Source: Spirochaetae bacterium HGW-Spirochaetae-7 (lineage in GTDB: Bacteria; Spirochaetota; Spirochaetia; Treponematales; UBA12059). From it: 25,821 nt of DNA. The notes below the pieces were generated by a model that saw only the letters and a program-made list of their open reading frames with translations, made no database searches and was not told where the DNA came from. Below, piece by piece: positions 1-8,346 of this stretch (positions are counted from its first letter, which is position 1; each line of letters begins with the position of its first letter). A program made the position numbers and the translations under genes. Where the stretch lies: positions 1-25,821 of the forward strand of contig PGXR01000007.1 of the NCBI GenBank assembly GCA_002839245.1, in the 5' to 3' direction.

Positions 1-2911
1 CCGGCGTTATCTCGGCATCGAGGGCGACTGTCAGCGTGCCTTCGTTGACGACGCGGAGGCTGGCTCGCTCGAGCCGGCGAACCTCGACCTTTTCCCGGGT
101 AAGCTCCACCTGGTGCCCGGCGATCTCGACGACGAGCGTTGCGCCGGCCAGGAGGCCGGCTATCTGCTTCGGCTCCAGCTTCTCGACGGCCAGCGCGCCT
201 TCCTTCATGTCCTTGCCCAGCTCCTTGCCCAGCACGCGGAAGTTGGCCTTGGCCTGGTACTCGACCAGCTCCTCCTCGTCGTCGCGGAAGATGACTTCCT
301 TGACGTTGAGCTCGTCGCGGATGATGTCTTCCATCTCGAGGAGCACGACGCGCTCCCGCTCGTCCCTGGTTACGAGATGGACGGCGGCGAGCGGCTGGCG
401 GATCTTGAGGTTGTGCTGGTAGCGTAGGGACCGCCCCATAGACACCGCCTTGCGGACGGCGGCCATTTTCCATTCGAGGTCCTCGTCGCGGAAGCGCTCG
501 TCGTATTCGGGGTACTTCGCCAGGTGGATGCTCTCGGGCGCGTCTTGACGCGAACCGTCTCCGCGAAGGTTTCGCCACATCGTCTCGGTGATGAACGGCG
601 TGACCGGCGCCATGCACAGGGCAAGCCTGCGCAGTACGCGGTACAGGGTCGAGTACGCCTCGACCTTGTCGCCGTCGTTCTCCGAGCGCCAGAAGCGCCT
701 GCGCGACCGGCGGATGTACCAGTTGTTGAGAGCATCGATGAAATCGACCATCGGGTCGATGGCTTTCTGCATGTCGTAGGCCTCGAGGCCGGCGCCGATG
801 TCCCTGACCATCGTCTCGCACTTGGACAGTATCCAGCGGTCCATGGGATTGACCGCGCTGATCGACGCTTCCGACGGTCCGATGCCGTCGATGTTGGCAT
901 AAGTGATAAAAAATCCGTAGGCGCTCCACAGCGGCAACAGGAGGCTCTTGACGACTTCCCGCACGCCCTCGTCCGTGTAGCACAGGTCGTCGCCGCGCGT
1001 CACCGGAGAATGCATCAGGAAGAGCCGGAGCGCATCGGCGCCGAACTCGTCCATCACCTTGACCGGGTTGGTATAGTTGCGCAGGCTCTTGGACATCTTC
1101 TTGCCGTCGGCCGCCAGCACGAGGCCGTTGACGACGCAGGCCTTGAAGGCGGGCTTGTCGAACAGCGCGGCCGCGAGGATGGTCAGCGTATAGAACCAGC
1201 CGCGTGTCTGGTCCAGGCCTTCGCATATGAAGTCGGCCGGGAAGTGTTCCTCGAAATGCCTCTTGTCCTTGAAGGGGTAATGCACCTGCGCGTACGGCAT
1301 GGACCCCGACTCGAACCAGCAGTCGAGGACCTCGGGTATGCGCCGCATCGTTCCTGAGCAATCAGGTTTTGCGCATTTCCAGGAAATGTCGTCGACGAAA
1401 TGCTTGTGCAGGTCGGTCGGCCGCGTGCCCGAGAATTTTTCCAGGTCGTCGCGGGAACCGACGCACTCGGTCGTGCCGCATTCGTCGCATTTCCAGATGG
1501 GCAGCGGATTGCCCCAGTAGCGGTTGCGGCTGATCGCCCAGTCGCGGGCGTTTTCGAGCCACTTGCCGAAGCGGCCATCGCGTATGTGGCCGGGGACCCA
1601 GTAGACGCTCGAGTTGGCGTTGAGCATTTTCTGCTTTATCGGATCGATCTTGACGAACCAGCTGGATATCGCCCGGTAGATGAGGGGGCTCGAACAGCGC
1701 CAGCAGTGCGGGTACGCGTGCAGGTACTGCTCGCGCTTGACGAGCTTTCCCTCGACCTTGAGCCGCTCGATGATGTCCTTGTCGCAATCCTTGACGAAAC
1801 GTCCGGCGTAGTCGGTGACTTCCGCGGTGAACTTGCACTCGCCGTCGACCGGGCAGACCGTCGGGACGCCCGTACCCTTGAGCGTCTGGTAGTCGTCCTC
1901 GCCGAAGCCGGGGGCCGTATGCACGATGCCGGTGCCGTCCTCGGTGGTGACGTATGGCGCGCCGTGGACGCGGAAGGCGCCTGCGGCTTCGTGCTCTGAG
2001 AAGTACGGGAAAAGCGGTTCGTAGACAGCTCCGAGCAGGGCCGAGCCCTTGAAACGGCCGGCTACCTTCACCGCGGCGGCATCCTTGTAGTAGGCAGCGA
2101 GCCGTGCCTCGGCCATCACGTAGCGTTCGGTACCGTCCTCGATCAGCACATAGTCGACCTCGGGTCCGACGGCAAGCGCCAGGTTGGACGGCAGGGTCCA
2201 CGGGGTCGTCGTCCATGCGAGGAAGAAGGTCGAGCCGCCTGACAGGCCGGGCACGCCGGCCGGATCCGCCTTGAGCTTGAACTTGATCGTCACCGCCGGA
2301 TCGTGCACGTCCTTGTAGCCGCCAAGCTGCAGTTCGTGGTTGGAAAGCACCGTCGAACAGCGAGGGCAGTAGGGCAGGATGTAGTAACCTTCGTATATCA
2401 GCCCCTCGTCCCAGAGCCGCTTGACTACCCACCAAATGGACTCCATGTAGTCGGGATCCATCGTCTTGTAGTCGTGGTCGAAGTCGACCCAGCGCCCGAG
2501 CCTCGTGACGATGCTGCGCCATTCACCGGTATATCGGAGCACTATCGAGCGGCATGACTCGTTGAATTTTGCGACGCCGAAGTCCTCTATGGCCTTCTTG
2601 CCGGAGATGCCGAGTTCCTTCTCCATCTCGTACTCGACCGGGAGCCCGTGGCAATCCCATCCGAAGCGACGGTCTACCTTGAAGCCCTTCATCGTCTTGT
2701 AGCGCGGAATGATGTCCTTGATCGTTCCCGGAACGAAATGCCCGAAATGCGGAAGCCCCGTGGCGAAGGGAGGCCCGTCGTAGAACACGTATTCAGGCGC
2801 TCCATCGCGCTCCGATATCGACTTCTCGAATATCCCGTGTTCCTTCCAGAACGCCAGGACTGCTTCCTCCATCGCGGGGAAGCTCGCTTTCGGATCTACG
2901 CTTTCGTACAT
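1..2911 (-). CDS. ileS: Isoleucyl-tRNA synthetase, type 2, 3' end outside window
   Basis: This gene charges tRNA-Ile with isoleucine in the cytoplasm. One open frame runs without a stop from the ATG at 2911 to the window edge, giving 970 codons; the last ~70-130 residues of a type 2 IleRS are missing. The HIGH signature reads HFGH at residues 55-58, inside the class-typical PFATGLPHFGH. KMSKS is at residues 605-609. The editing-domain stretch TTTPWTLPSN, the motif GWDCHGLPVE and two CxxC pairs (CPRC, CDEC) are present. I checked that the HIGH and KMSKS motifs, an intermediate Trp codon and the window edge share one frame. The start is supported by GAGGAG six bases upstream. The PFATGLPHFGH form and Cys pairs fit the eukaryote-like type 2 enzymes, which in many bacteria are mupirocin-resistant; that is family knowledge, not shown here. 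No T-box-like leader was seen. Confidence 0.97.
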   Translation of the reverse strand, partial: MYESVDPKASFPAMEEAVLAFWKEHGIFEKSISERDGAPEYVFYDGPPFATGLPHFGHFVPGTIKDIIPRYKTMKGFKVDRRFGWDCHGLPVEYEMEKELGISGKKAIEDFGVAKFNESCRSIVLRYTGEWRSIVTRLGRWVDFDHDYKTMDPDYMESIWWVVKRLWDEGLIYEGYYILPYCPRCSTVLSNHELQLGGYKDVHDPAVTIKFKLKADPAGVPGLSGGSTFFLAWTTTPWTLPSNLALAVGPEVDYVLIEDGTERYVMAEARLAAYYKDAAAVKVAGRFKGSALLGAVYEPLFPYFSEHEAAGAFRVHGAPYVTTEDGTGIVHTAPGFGEDDYQTLKGTGVPTVCPVDGECKFTAEVTDYAGRFVKDCDKDIIERLKVEGKLVKREQYLHAYPHCWRCSSPLIYRAISSWFVKIDPIKQKMLNANSSVYWVPGHIRDGRFGKWLENARDWAISRNRYWGNPLPIWKCDECGTTECVGSRDDLEKFSGTRPTDLHKHFVDDISWKCAKPDCSGTMRRIPEVLDCWFESGSMPYAQVHYPFKDKRHFEEHFPADFICEGLDQTRGWFYTLTILAAALFDKPAFKACVVNGLVLAADGKKMSKSLRNYTNPVKVMDEFGADALRLFLMHSPVTRGDDLCYTDEGVREVVKSLLLPLWSAYGFFITYANIDGIGPSEASISAVNPMDRWILSKCETMVRDIGAGLEAYDMQKAIDPMVDFIDALNNWYIRRSRRRFWRSENDGDKVEAYSTLYRVLRRLALCMAPVTPFITETMWRNLRGDGSRQDAPESIHLAKYPEYDERFRDEDLEWKMAAVRKAVSMGRSLRYQHNLKIRQPLAAVHLVTRDERERVVLLEMEDIIRDELNVKEVIFRDDEEELVEYQAKANFRVLGKELGKDMKEGALAVEKLEPKQIAGLLAGATLVVEIAGHQVELTREKVEVRRLERASLRVVNEGTLTVALDAEITP

Positions 2912-3188
2912 GGATGCTCCTCGGGACAATATGAAGCGGCATTATGCCATAAAGGAGAGAGGAAGAGCCAGCGGGGCTGTAACTCTGCATCAAGACAAGC
3001 CACGGTCCCGAACCGCGGCCCCGAACCGCGGCCCGCAGGGCCCGAGGTTCGCCAAACACGACGCAAACCTGCGCGCGCAGCACGTCAGGTTTGCGTCCCC
3101 AGAACCAAGCCCGCCGTTGACCTGCAAGCGAAGCGCGTCAGGTCGAACGGCGGGAGGCAATTGCGGCCCGAAGGGTCCGCAATTGCCT
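2912..3188. repeat. Cluster of four consecutive hairpins between cyclase and ileS
   Basis: This gene-free gap lies between two minus-strand genes. It holds four inverted repeats end to end. At 3022-3051 CGAACC pairs with GGTTCG, with an inner GGCCC/GGGCC. At 3061-3096 there is a perfect 11-bp stem, ACGCAAACCTG with its complement. At 3110-3154 there is a 15-bp stem with one bulged base, CCCGCCGTT plus GACCTG. At 3155-3188 there is a perfect 12-bp stem, AGGCAATTGCGG, which starts inside the cyclase stop codon. A 13-bp tandem repeat (CCGAACCGCGGCC type) occupies 3008-3034. The last stem probably ends or stabilises the cyclase mRNA; no U-tract follows it. A weak CATAAT box for ileS lies near 2943-2948 on the minus strand. 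Confidence 0.75.
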
Positions 3189-5910
3189 ATTTCTCCGACA
3201 GACTGAAAACCCCGTCCCAGTCAGGCGCCGGAGCCTTCTTCATGAATACTTCGCATTTCTTGATGTACGACTTCGCGGGACCGTCGTCTGGCCGCTCGGC
3301 GGAGAGGGCGGAGTACATCTTGTGCGACTTCTTCCAGTCGCGCGCGTCGAACGCCGCATGCGCTTCCTCGAACCTCGCCAGGAAATCCAGGAGTTCCGGG
3401 GTGGCTTCCGACTTGAAGTCGATGAGTTCCCACAGCTGAACCGGCGTGCTTATGCCGACGACGCGCACCTGGTCGAAGCGGCGCACCAGGAATTCGTCGC
3501 CCGTCTCCTTGTAGGTGGCGTCCGACATCAGGATCCAGCTGCCGTACTGCTTGTTGACGCCTTCCAGGCGGGCGGCGAGGTTGACCGCGTTGCCCATCAT
3601 CGTATAGTTCATCTTCTTCTCGGTACCCATGTTGCCTACGACCATGTCGCCGGTATTGAGCCCGATGCGCGTCACGAGCGGGTTTGGTGCCGAGCCGTCG
3701 GCGAGGAACCGCTCGTTGAGTTCCGTTTCCTTGCGCTTCATCTTGATGGCCGACCTGCAGGCGAGGGTCGCATGCTCCTTGAAGTCCACGGGCGCGCCGA
3801 AAAACGAGATGATCGCATCGCCTTCGTACTTGTCTATGGTGCCCCGGTGTTCCAGGATGATGTCGCTCATGCCGGACAGGTAGATGTTCAGTAGCTTGAC
3901 GAGCTGCTCGGCGTCGATGGCCTCGGAAATGGTCGAGAAGCCGCGGATGTCGGTGAACATCGCGGTCATCCACTTCTTCTGTCCGCCGAGCTTGAGCATG
4001 CTTGGGTCCTCGATAAGCTCGGCGATCACGTCCTCGGACAGGTACGTGCTGAAGGCCTTGTGGAGGAAGCGCTTGTCGCGCTCGGCGCCCATGAAGTCCA
4101 CCGCCTCGCGGACGACTACGGCCATGGCCATCGCCAGTGCAGGGCCGAGGGGACCGATGAATAGTCCCGTGGAGACGAAAGCGGCGTAGCTCCCGGCCAG
4201 GATGGCGATAACGCCGGCGAAGCCCATGGCGGAGCGGATGCCCGGCTTGAGCCTGCCGATGCCCAGGATCAACAGGGGCGTGAGGATGATGGACACCAGC
4301 ACACTGAAAGCCGGACTGGCTGCCCGTAGGAACGACCTGGACAGGATGGTGTCGGCGACGGCGGCATGAGTACCGACGTTGATGTATTCGCCATGGAACG
4401 GGTTGACGCCGATATCGGTCGTCCCCGTGCCTACCCATCCGACGATGCATATCTTGTCCTTGACGGCGGACGAAACGACGGCACGCGTCTCGTCTATGGC
4501 CGTGAGTATCGAAGCGAGGGCTGCCGCGTTGCCGCTGACCCGTTTCGCTTCTTCCCTGATCGCTTCGGCGGAGCTGGGTGACGATGTCGCCGCTATTTCC
4601 GATGCCGCGAGGAGCTTGTCGGTAATGCCCGAACCGATGAACGTCGACGCGGCGGCCTTGATCGCCGATCTCGCTCCGAGGTAGTCAGCAAAAGCGCTTT
4701 CGTCGGCGGCGGCGAGAGCCGAACGCCTGGATGCGCCAGCCTCGTCTATCAGGCCCTGCGCCGACTGCAGCCCGACATAAGCCTCGCCAAGGCTGCCTTC
4801 CGCGTCCGGGTAGAGCCACGCCTCGGAGGATGCCAGCGCCATCAGCGCGTCGTCGAGCCGCCGCTCCAGCTCGTCCAGGTGCGACAGGGCGTAGAACGAC
4901 AGGTGGGGCTTGAAGCTGTCCCAGTAGTCGGCCTTCGGCCAGTCGATCAGCATGGCGCCAGAGGAATCCAGCGGAATAGAAAGGTCGCCCGAGGAGCCGT
5001 CGGGGAAGGTGGCGCCGGTCAGCTTCAGGCGCCCGGGTTGGACAGTGAGCGCGGGCTTTCCAAGCATGTCAAGAATCGGAGCGACGATAAGCTGCAGGTA
5101 CCAACGCCCGTCGACTTTCCTTGCCAATTCTATCCTCCGGCGCACGCCGTCGGAGTCGATAAGCACGTTGGTGAAACCCGCGCCTTTTGCCGCCTCCAGG
5201 ACGGGCCTGATGGGTGCCAGGATGTCGACCATTCCACTGCGGTCCGCGTTCACAGCCTCGGTGGCAGGATAGGCGAAACCGCTCCACAAGTCCTTGCGGC
5301 TGGCCTGTTCGCCTTCGAGCGGCTTCTGCTGCAGGTTCAGCGTCGTCCACGCGGAGCCGAAAAGGGCCATGGCCTTGCCCAGATAGGCGTCGTTGTCGCG
5401 GGCAAGACCCTTCGTCTTCTCGAGCAGGCTGTCACGCTCCGAGGCTATGAGACCGGACAGCTCCCCCGCGTACAAGGTCGCGTCGGCCCGCCCCAGTTGC
5501 CCACCTATGACAGCCGACAGCAGGTCGGTCGTGTTCGACGCGATGTCGCCGAAGCTCCGCTGGAAATCGCGGGGCAGTCCGCGCTGGTAGTAGTCGACGT
5601 CGACGCCGCTCGGGCTGGCCTCGATGTATTCGATATCGAAGACCAGTGACCTGGCCCCGAACTCCTTGAGCCTGAGAATGGCATCGCCCATGTAGGAACG
5701 CGGCCATGGCCAGACGCCAACCTGAGCTACGGCACGGTCGTCGACGTCCAGGAGCAACAGGGCGTCGGTCCTGGGCCGGTCGGGCTTGAGTCCGAGGAAG
5801 GTGTCGTACACGCGCAATTCCACGTTACGGAATGGAGCGAATAGATAGAGCAAAGAAAAAATTGCCGCTGATACCAGCGGGATGACGGCATGGCGTTTCT
5901 GTATTTTCAT
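3187..5910 (-). CDS. CHASE2-domain class III adenylate cyclase, membrane bound
   Basis: This protein probably makes cAMP from ATP in response to a periplasmic signal. The start is taken at 5910, not at upstream codons, because GGGAG lies 8 bases before it and an N-terminal membrane helix follows at once (residues ~8-25). That gives 907 residues. Order: helix; periplasmic CHASE2 domain ~30-520, closing with KDKICIVGWVGTGTTD; about three membrane helices ~525-605; catalytic domain ~640-830; a helical, TPR-like tail. Catalytic features are FTDIRGF (652-658, metal-binding Asp), KYEGD (694-698, purine-selecting Lys and second metal Asp) and YTMMGNAVNLAARLE with transition-state Asn and Arg. Thr rather than Asp in the YTMMG element suggests class IIIb. 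CHASE2 carries a long Ala/Ser/Glu-rich helical insertion (~342-480). It is divergent from a FecR/outer-membrane gene run, a likely signalling partner. Confidence 0.93.
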   Translation of the reverse strand: MKIQKRHAVIPLVSAAIFSLLYLFAPFRNVELRVYDTFLGLKPDRPRTDALLLLDVDDRAVAQVGVWPWPRSYMGDAILRLKEFGARSLVFDIEYIEASPSGVDVDYYQRGLPRDFQRSFGDIASNTTDLLSAVIGGQLGRADATLYAGELSGLIASERDSLLEKTKGLARDNDAYLGKAMALFGSAWTTLNLQQKPLEGEQASRKDLWSGFAYPATEAVNADRSGMVDILAPIRPVLEAAKGAGFTNVLIDSDGVRRRIELARKVDGRWYLQLIVAPILDMLGKPALTVQPGRLKLTGATFPDGSSGDLSIPLDSSGAMLIDWPKADYWDSFKPHLSFYALSHLDELERRLDDALMALASSEAWLYPDAEGSLGEAYVGLQSAQGLIDEAGASRRSALAAADESAFADYLGARSAIKAAASTFIGSGITDKLLAASEIAATSSPSSAEAIREEAKRVSGNAAALASILTAIDETRAVVSSAVKDKICIVGWVGTGTTDIGVNPFHGEYINVGTHAAVADTILSRSFLRAASPAFSVLVSIILTPLLILGIGRLKPGIRSAMGFAGVIAILAGSYAAFVSTGLFIGPLGPALAMAMAVVVREAVDFMGAERDKRFLHKAFSTYLSEDVIAELIEDPSMLKLGGQKKWMTAMFTDIRGFSTISEAIDAEQLVKLLNIYLSGMSDIILEHRGTIDKYEGDAIISFFGAPVDFKEHATLACRSAIKMKRKETELNERFLADGSAPNPLVTRIGLNTGDMVVGNMGTEKKMNYTMMGNAVNLAARLEGVNKQYGSWILMSDATYKETGDEFLVRRFDQVRVVGISTPVQLWELIDFKSEATPELLDFLARFEEAHAAFDARDWKKSHKMYSALSAERPDDGPAKSYIKKCEVFMKKAPAPDWDGVFSLSEK

Positions 5911-5926
5911 TTCAACACTCCCGACT

Positions 5927-5955
5927 TTGTTATCGCACTGAAATGGTAGTATAGT
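5927..5955 (+). promoter_or_regulatory. Sigma70-like promoter of the envelope gene run
   Basis: On the plus strand TTGTTA (5927-5932) and TATAGT (5950-5955) are separated by exactly 17 bases. Transcription would start near 5962, leaving a short leader with AAGGAAGG before the ATG at 5986. The -10 shares four base pairs with the minus-strand -10 of the cyclase promoter. Confidence 0.6.
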
Positions 5956-5976
5956 TCCGGGTAAAGTTCGACACAA
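5948..5976 (-). promoter_or_regulatory. Sigma70-like promoter of the cyclase gene
   Basis: On the minus strand TTGTGT (5976-5971) and TATACT (5953-5948) are separated by exactly 17 bases. Transcription would start near 5941, giving a leader of about 30 bases containing the GGGAG ribosome site. The -10 box overlaps that of the opposite promoter. Seen by pattern only. Confidence 0.55.
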
Positions 5977-5985
5977 GGAAGGCCA

Positions 5986-6441
5986 ATGAAGAAAGTAATA
6001 GTCGCCGCCCTGGCCATGATGACGCTGGGTTCCATTGCGGTCTTTGCCCAATCAGGCGCCGAAATAGACAAGCTCCTTTCAACGGACGAAGTGAGCCAGG
6101 CCCTGGCTTCGCGCTTCGTGCTGCCGGCCGCCGACATCCTGCCTGCGAACGCCACGCCAGAAGCGTCCTTCGCGGCCGCCAGGGAAAAGGGGTGGCTGCC
6201 AGCCGACGCCGAACCCGACGCTCCCATACGGCTGTCGACCCTTTCATTCCTCATCGCACAATCTTTTGGAATGAAGGGCGGCATGATGTATTCGATCGCT
6301 CCCGGTCCACGCTACGCCTACCGCGAACTCGTATACTTGCGAATCATCCAGGGCGTGAGCGATCCCGCCCTGACGGTCAGCGGGGAGCGGCTCATGCGCA
6401 TCCTCGGCCGCATGCTCGACAGGCAGGGGGGCGAGTCATGA
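5986..6441 (+). CDS. Small exported protein with SLH-like segment
   Basis: A 151-residue protein of unknown function. Residues 1-21 form a clear signal peptide ending in VFAQ. The mature part is short and helical. Residues ~80-145 (IRLSTLSFLIAQSFG...YRELVYLRIIQGVSD...GERLMRILGRML) have the spacing of a single SLH-like unit of the kind found in periplasmic or peptidoglycan-binding proteins of spirochaetes; this is a weak resemblance, not a firm domain call. The ribosome site AAGGAAGG lies just upstream of the ATG. It is the first gene of a run with the barrel and FecR genes, and its stop overlaps the next start (ATGA). A role linking cell wall and outer membrane would fit but is inference. Confidence 0.8.
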   Translation: MKKVIVAALAMMTLGSIAVFAQSGAEIDKLLSTDEVSQALASRFVLPAADILPANATPEASFAAAREKGWLPADAEPDAPIRLSTLSFLIAQSFGMKGGMMYSIAPGPRYAYRELVYLRIIQGVSDPALTVSGERLMRILGRMLDRQGGES

Positions 6442-7604
6442 AGCGCCGTGCCGTTCGCAGCGCTTTGCTTGCCGCAGCCTTGCTGGCCGCGGCCACCGGC
6501 GCCTGGGCCATGGATTTCGGCGGACTCGTCGGGCTTTCTCCTTCATATGGCGACGACGGCTTGGGATTCTCCGCCGGCTTGACTCCCTGGATGTCAGTGG
6601 CCTTGGGCGGCGAATCGGAACTGTACCTGTCGGGGTCGTTCTCGGTCGATCTGGCCGACGGCGCATGGAGCTTCGGCTTCGCGCCTGAGCGGACCGAATT
6701 GCTTCTGCGCCCCGTGGCGGGAACGGAGATCCGCGCCGGGCGGATACGCTACGCCGACGGCGCTGGCCTGGCGATTTCCGGATTGTACGACGGCTTTGCA
6801 GCCCAGACTATATTCTCCGGCGTCAACCTGAGGCTTGGCGCCCTGTACGGCGGCCTCCAGGACAAGAAGAAATCAGAACTGCTGCTGTCGGGAGCCGATG
6901 TCGCCGATTATGGCGACGACTCGGTGCTTTTCGCGCCCAGGCGCGTGGTGATGGCCTTCGGCGCTTCCATTCCGGGAACGATACATTGGTTCGCCGACGC
7001 GGTGGCCCAGTTCGACACGCGCGGATCTGACGCGCTGCATTCGCAATACCTGGTGCTAGGCGCCGACGGCCAGCTTGCTCCGGAAATGGCGCTCAACGCC
7101 GCGATGGTCGGCTCCTTGGTGGAGGAAGCGGGCTTCGATCCCGCCTTCTCCCTCGCGGCGGCCGCCGAGCTCGGCTGGATGCCCTCAGGCGGCCTCCGAG
7201 ACCGGGCCTACCTGAGCCTGCGATGGGCCACCGGCGACTACGGCGCGTTCAATCCATACCTGTCGGTCAACGCCATACCGCAGGGCAAGGTATTCACGCC
7301 GCGGCTGGCCGGGCTGTTCGTCACCCGGATCGGGTATACCGTCCGCGTCAACGAATCGCTGTCCGCTGATATTCAGTCAAACGCCTTTGTCAGGAGCGCC
7401 AGCGGAGGCCCTGCCGACTCGGGAATCGACCCGGCGTCGGACTCGGTCTGGCTAGGCGCCGAGGCCTACGCGTCCGTCCGCTGGGCGCCAAAGTCCGACG
7501 TCAATCTGTCGTCCGGCCTGGGGCTCTTCGTCCCGGGCGCCGCCTTCCTGCCTGACGAGCCGCTTCGCTGGCTCGTATCCCTCGCGATGGTGGTATCGCT
7601 GTGA
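6438..7604 (+). CDS. Predicted outer-membrane β-barrel protein
   Basis: A 388-residue exported protein. The start is the ATG at 6438, which overlaps the upstream stop by four bases (ATGA), a sign of translational coupling; an open frame extends further upstream but only inside the previous gene. Residues 1-22 form a signal peptide ending in GAWA. The rest is an alternation of short amphipathic strands with Gly and aromatic residues (LSPSYGDDGLGFSAGL, ELYLSGSFSVDL, FVTRIGYTVRVNESLSADI) and ends in a hydrophobic strand LRWLVSLAMVVSL, as in outer-membrane barrels. The family is not recognised. It sits between the SLH-like protein and FecR and may be the outer-membrane member of an envelope-sensing group. 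Confidence 0.8.
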   Translation: MKRRAVRSALLAAALLAAATGAWAMDFGGLVGLSPSYGDDGLGFSAGLTPWMSVALGGESELYLSGSFSVDLADGAWSFGFAPERTELLLRPVAGTEIRAGRIRYADGAGLAISGLYDGFAAQTIFSGVNLRLGALYGGLQDKKKSELLLSGADVADYGDDSVLFAPRRVVMAFGASIPGTIHWFADAVAQFDTRGSDALHSQYLVLGADGQLAPEMALNAAMVGSLVEEAGFDPAFSLAAAAELGWMPSGGLRDRAYLSLRWATGDYGAFNPYLSVNAIPQGKVFTPRLAGLFVTRIGYTVRVNESLSADIQSNAFVRSASGGPADSGIDPASDSVWLGAEAYASVRWAPKSDVNLSSGLGLFVPGAAFLPDEPLRWLVSLAMVVSL

Positions 7605-7621
7605 TCATGAGGAGTGTATCG

Positions 7622-8299
7622 ATGAAACGCATGATACTCATTGGCTTGGTATTGCTCGCCGTAGCCGGCGCCTGGGCCGCCGAAACGCCCCTGGCGACGA
7701 TAAAGGAATTCACCGGAAAGGTCGAAGTGATGGCGCCAGGCGGCGCCTGGAAGCCAGCGGCCAAGGGCATGGCGCTTGCCAAGAACACCGCCATATCCAC
7801 CGGCTTCAAGAGCGTCGCCGTCCTGACGCTCGGCTCGTCGACCTTGACGGTCAAGCCGCTGACCAAGCTATCGCTCGAGGCGCTCGTCAAGCTGGAAGGC
7901 AGCGAGCAGGTCAAGCTCTACCTTTCCGCCGGGCGGGTCAAGGCGGCGGTATCCGCCCCCGCCGGCGGCACCACCGACTTCAGCGTCAAGAGCCCGAGCG
8001 CCACCGCATCGGTACGAGGCACGGCCTTCGATTTCGACGGGGCCAACCTCGCCGTGGGCGAAGGCGTCGTCGTGTTCGTCGGAACCGACGGACAGGCGGT
8101 CCAGGTACCCGCGGGTGGATTCAGCTCCATCGGCGCGGGAGGCTCCTCTGGCTCGCCGCTGTCGGAAGCCATCGCCGCTCTGGCGCCACTGTTGCCCCCG
8201 GGCGTCGACCCTGGCTCTTTCAAGTCTATGTCGGAAGCGGCCAACGCCGTAATTGCCGCGCTGTCGGCCGGCGGCGTCAACGTCGTCGTACAATGGTGA
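7622..8299 (+). CDS. FecR domain protein, periplasmic
   Basis: A 225-residue exported FecR-type protein. The start at 7622 is preferred to GTG 7601 or ATG 7607 because AGGAG lies 8 bases upstream and the signal peptide (residues 1-20, ending AWAAE) begins directly. Residues ~25-150 carry the FecR pattern: GKVEVMAPGGAWKPAAKGMALAKNTAISTG, then LTLGSSTLTVKPLTKLSLE, then FSVKSPSATASVRGTAFDF. The tail is Gly/Ser/Ala rich. It lacks the N-terminal sigma-regulator part of true FecR, so it is not an anti-sigma factor. FecR proteins of this kind often sit beside CHASE2 cyclases (family knowledge), and here the cyclase gene is divergent two genes upstream. A role as ligand or sensor partner of CHASE2 is inference. 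Confidence 0.9.
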   Translation: MKRMILIGLVLLAVAGAWAAETPLATIKEFTGKVEVMAPGGAWKPAAKGMALAKNTAISTGFKSVAVLTLGSSTLTVKPLTKLSLEALVKLEGSEQVKLYLSAGRVKAAVSAPAGGTTDFSVKSPSATASVRGTAFDFDGANLAVGEGVVVFVGTDGQAVQVPAGGFSSIGAGGSSGSPLSEAIAALAPLLPPGVDPGSFKSMSEAANAVIAALSAGGVNVVVQW

Positions 8300-8346
8300 C
8301 CGGCATGAACCGTCATCACCGCGGTCAATCCGCCGGGAGTGGAATC

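Noticed and set aside
5911..6051. Longer cyclase start at 6051
   Set aside because: It would overlap the divergent gene at 5986, remove the promoters and add an unlikely hydrophilic extension; GGGAG supports 5910.
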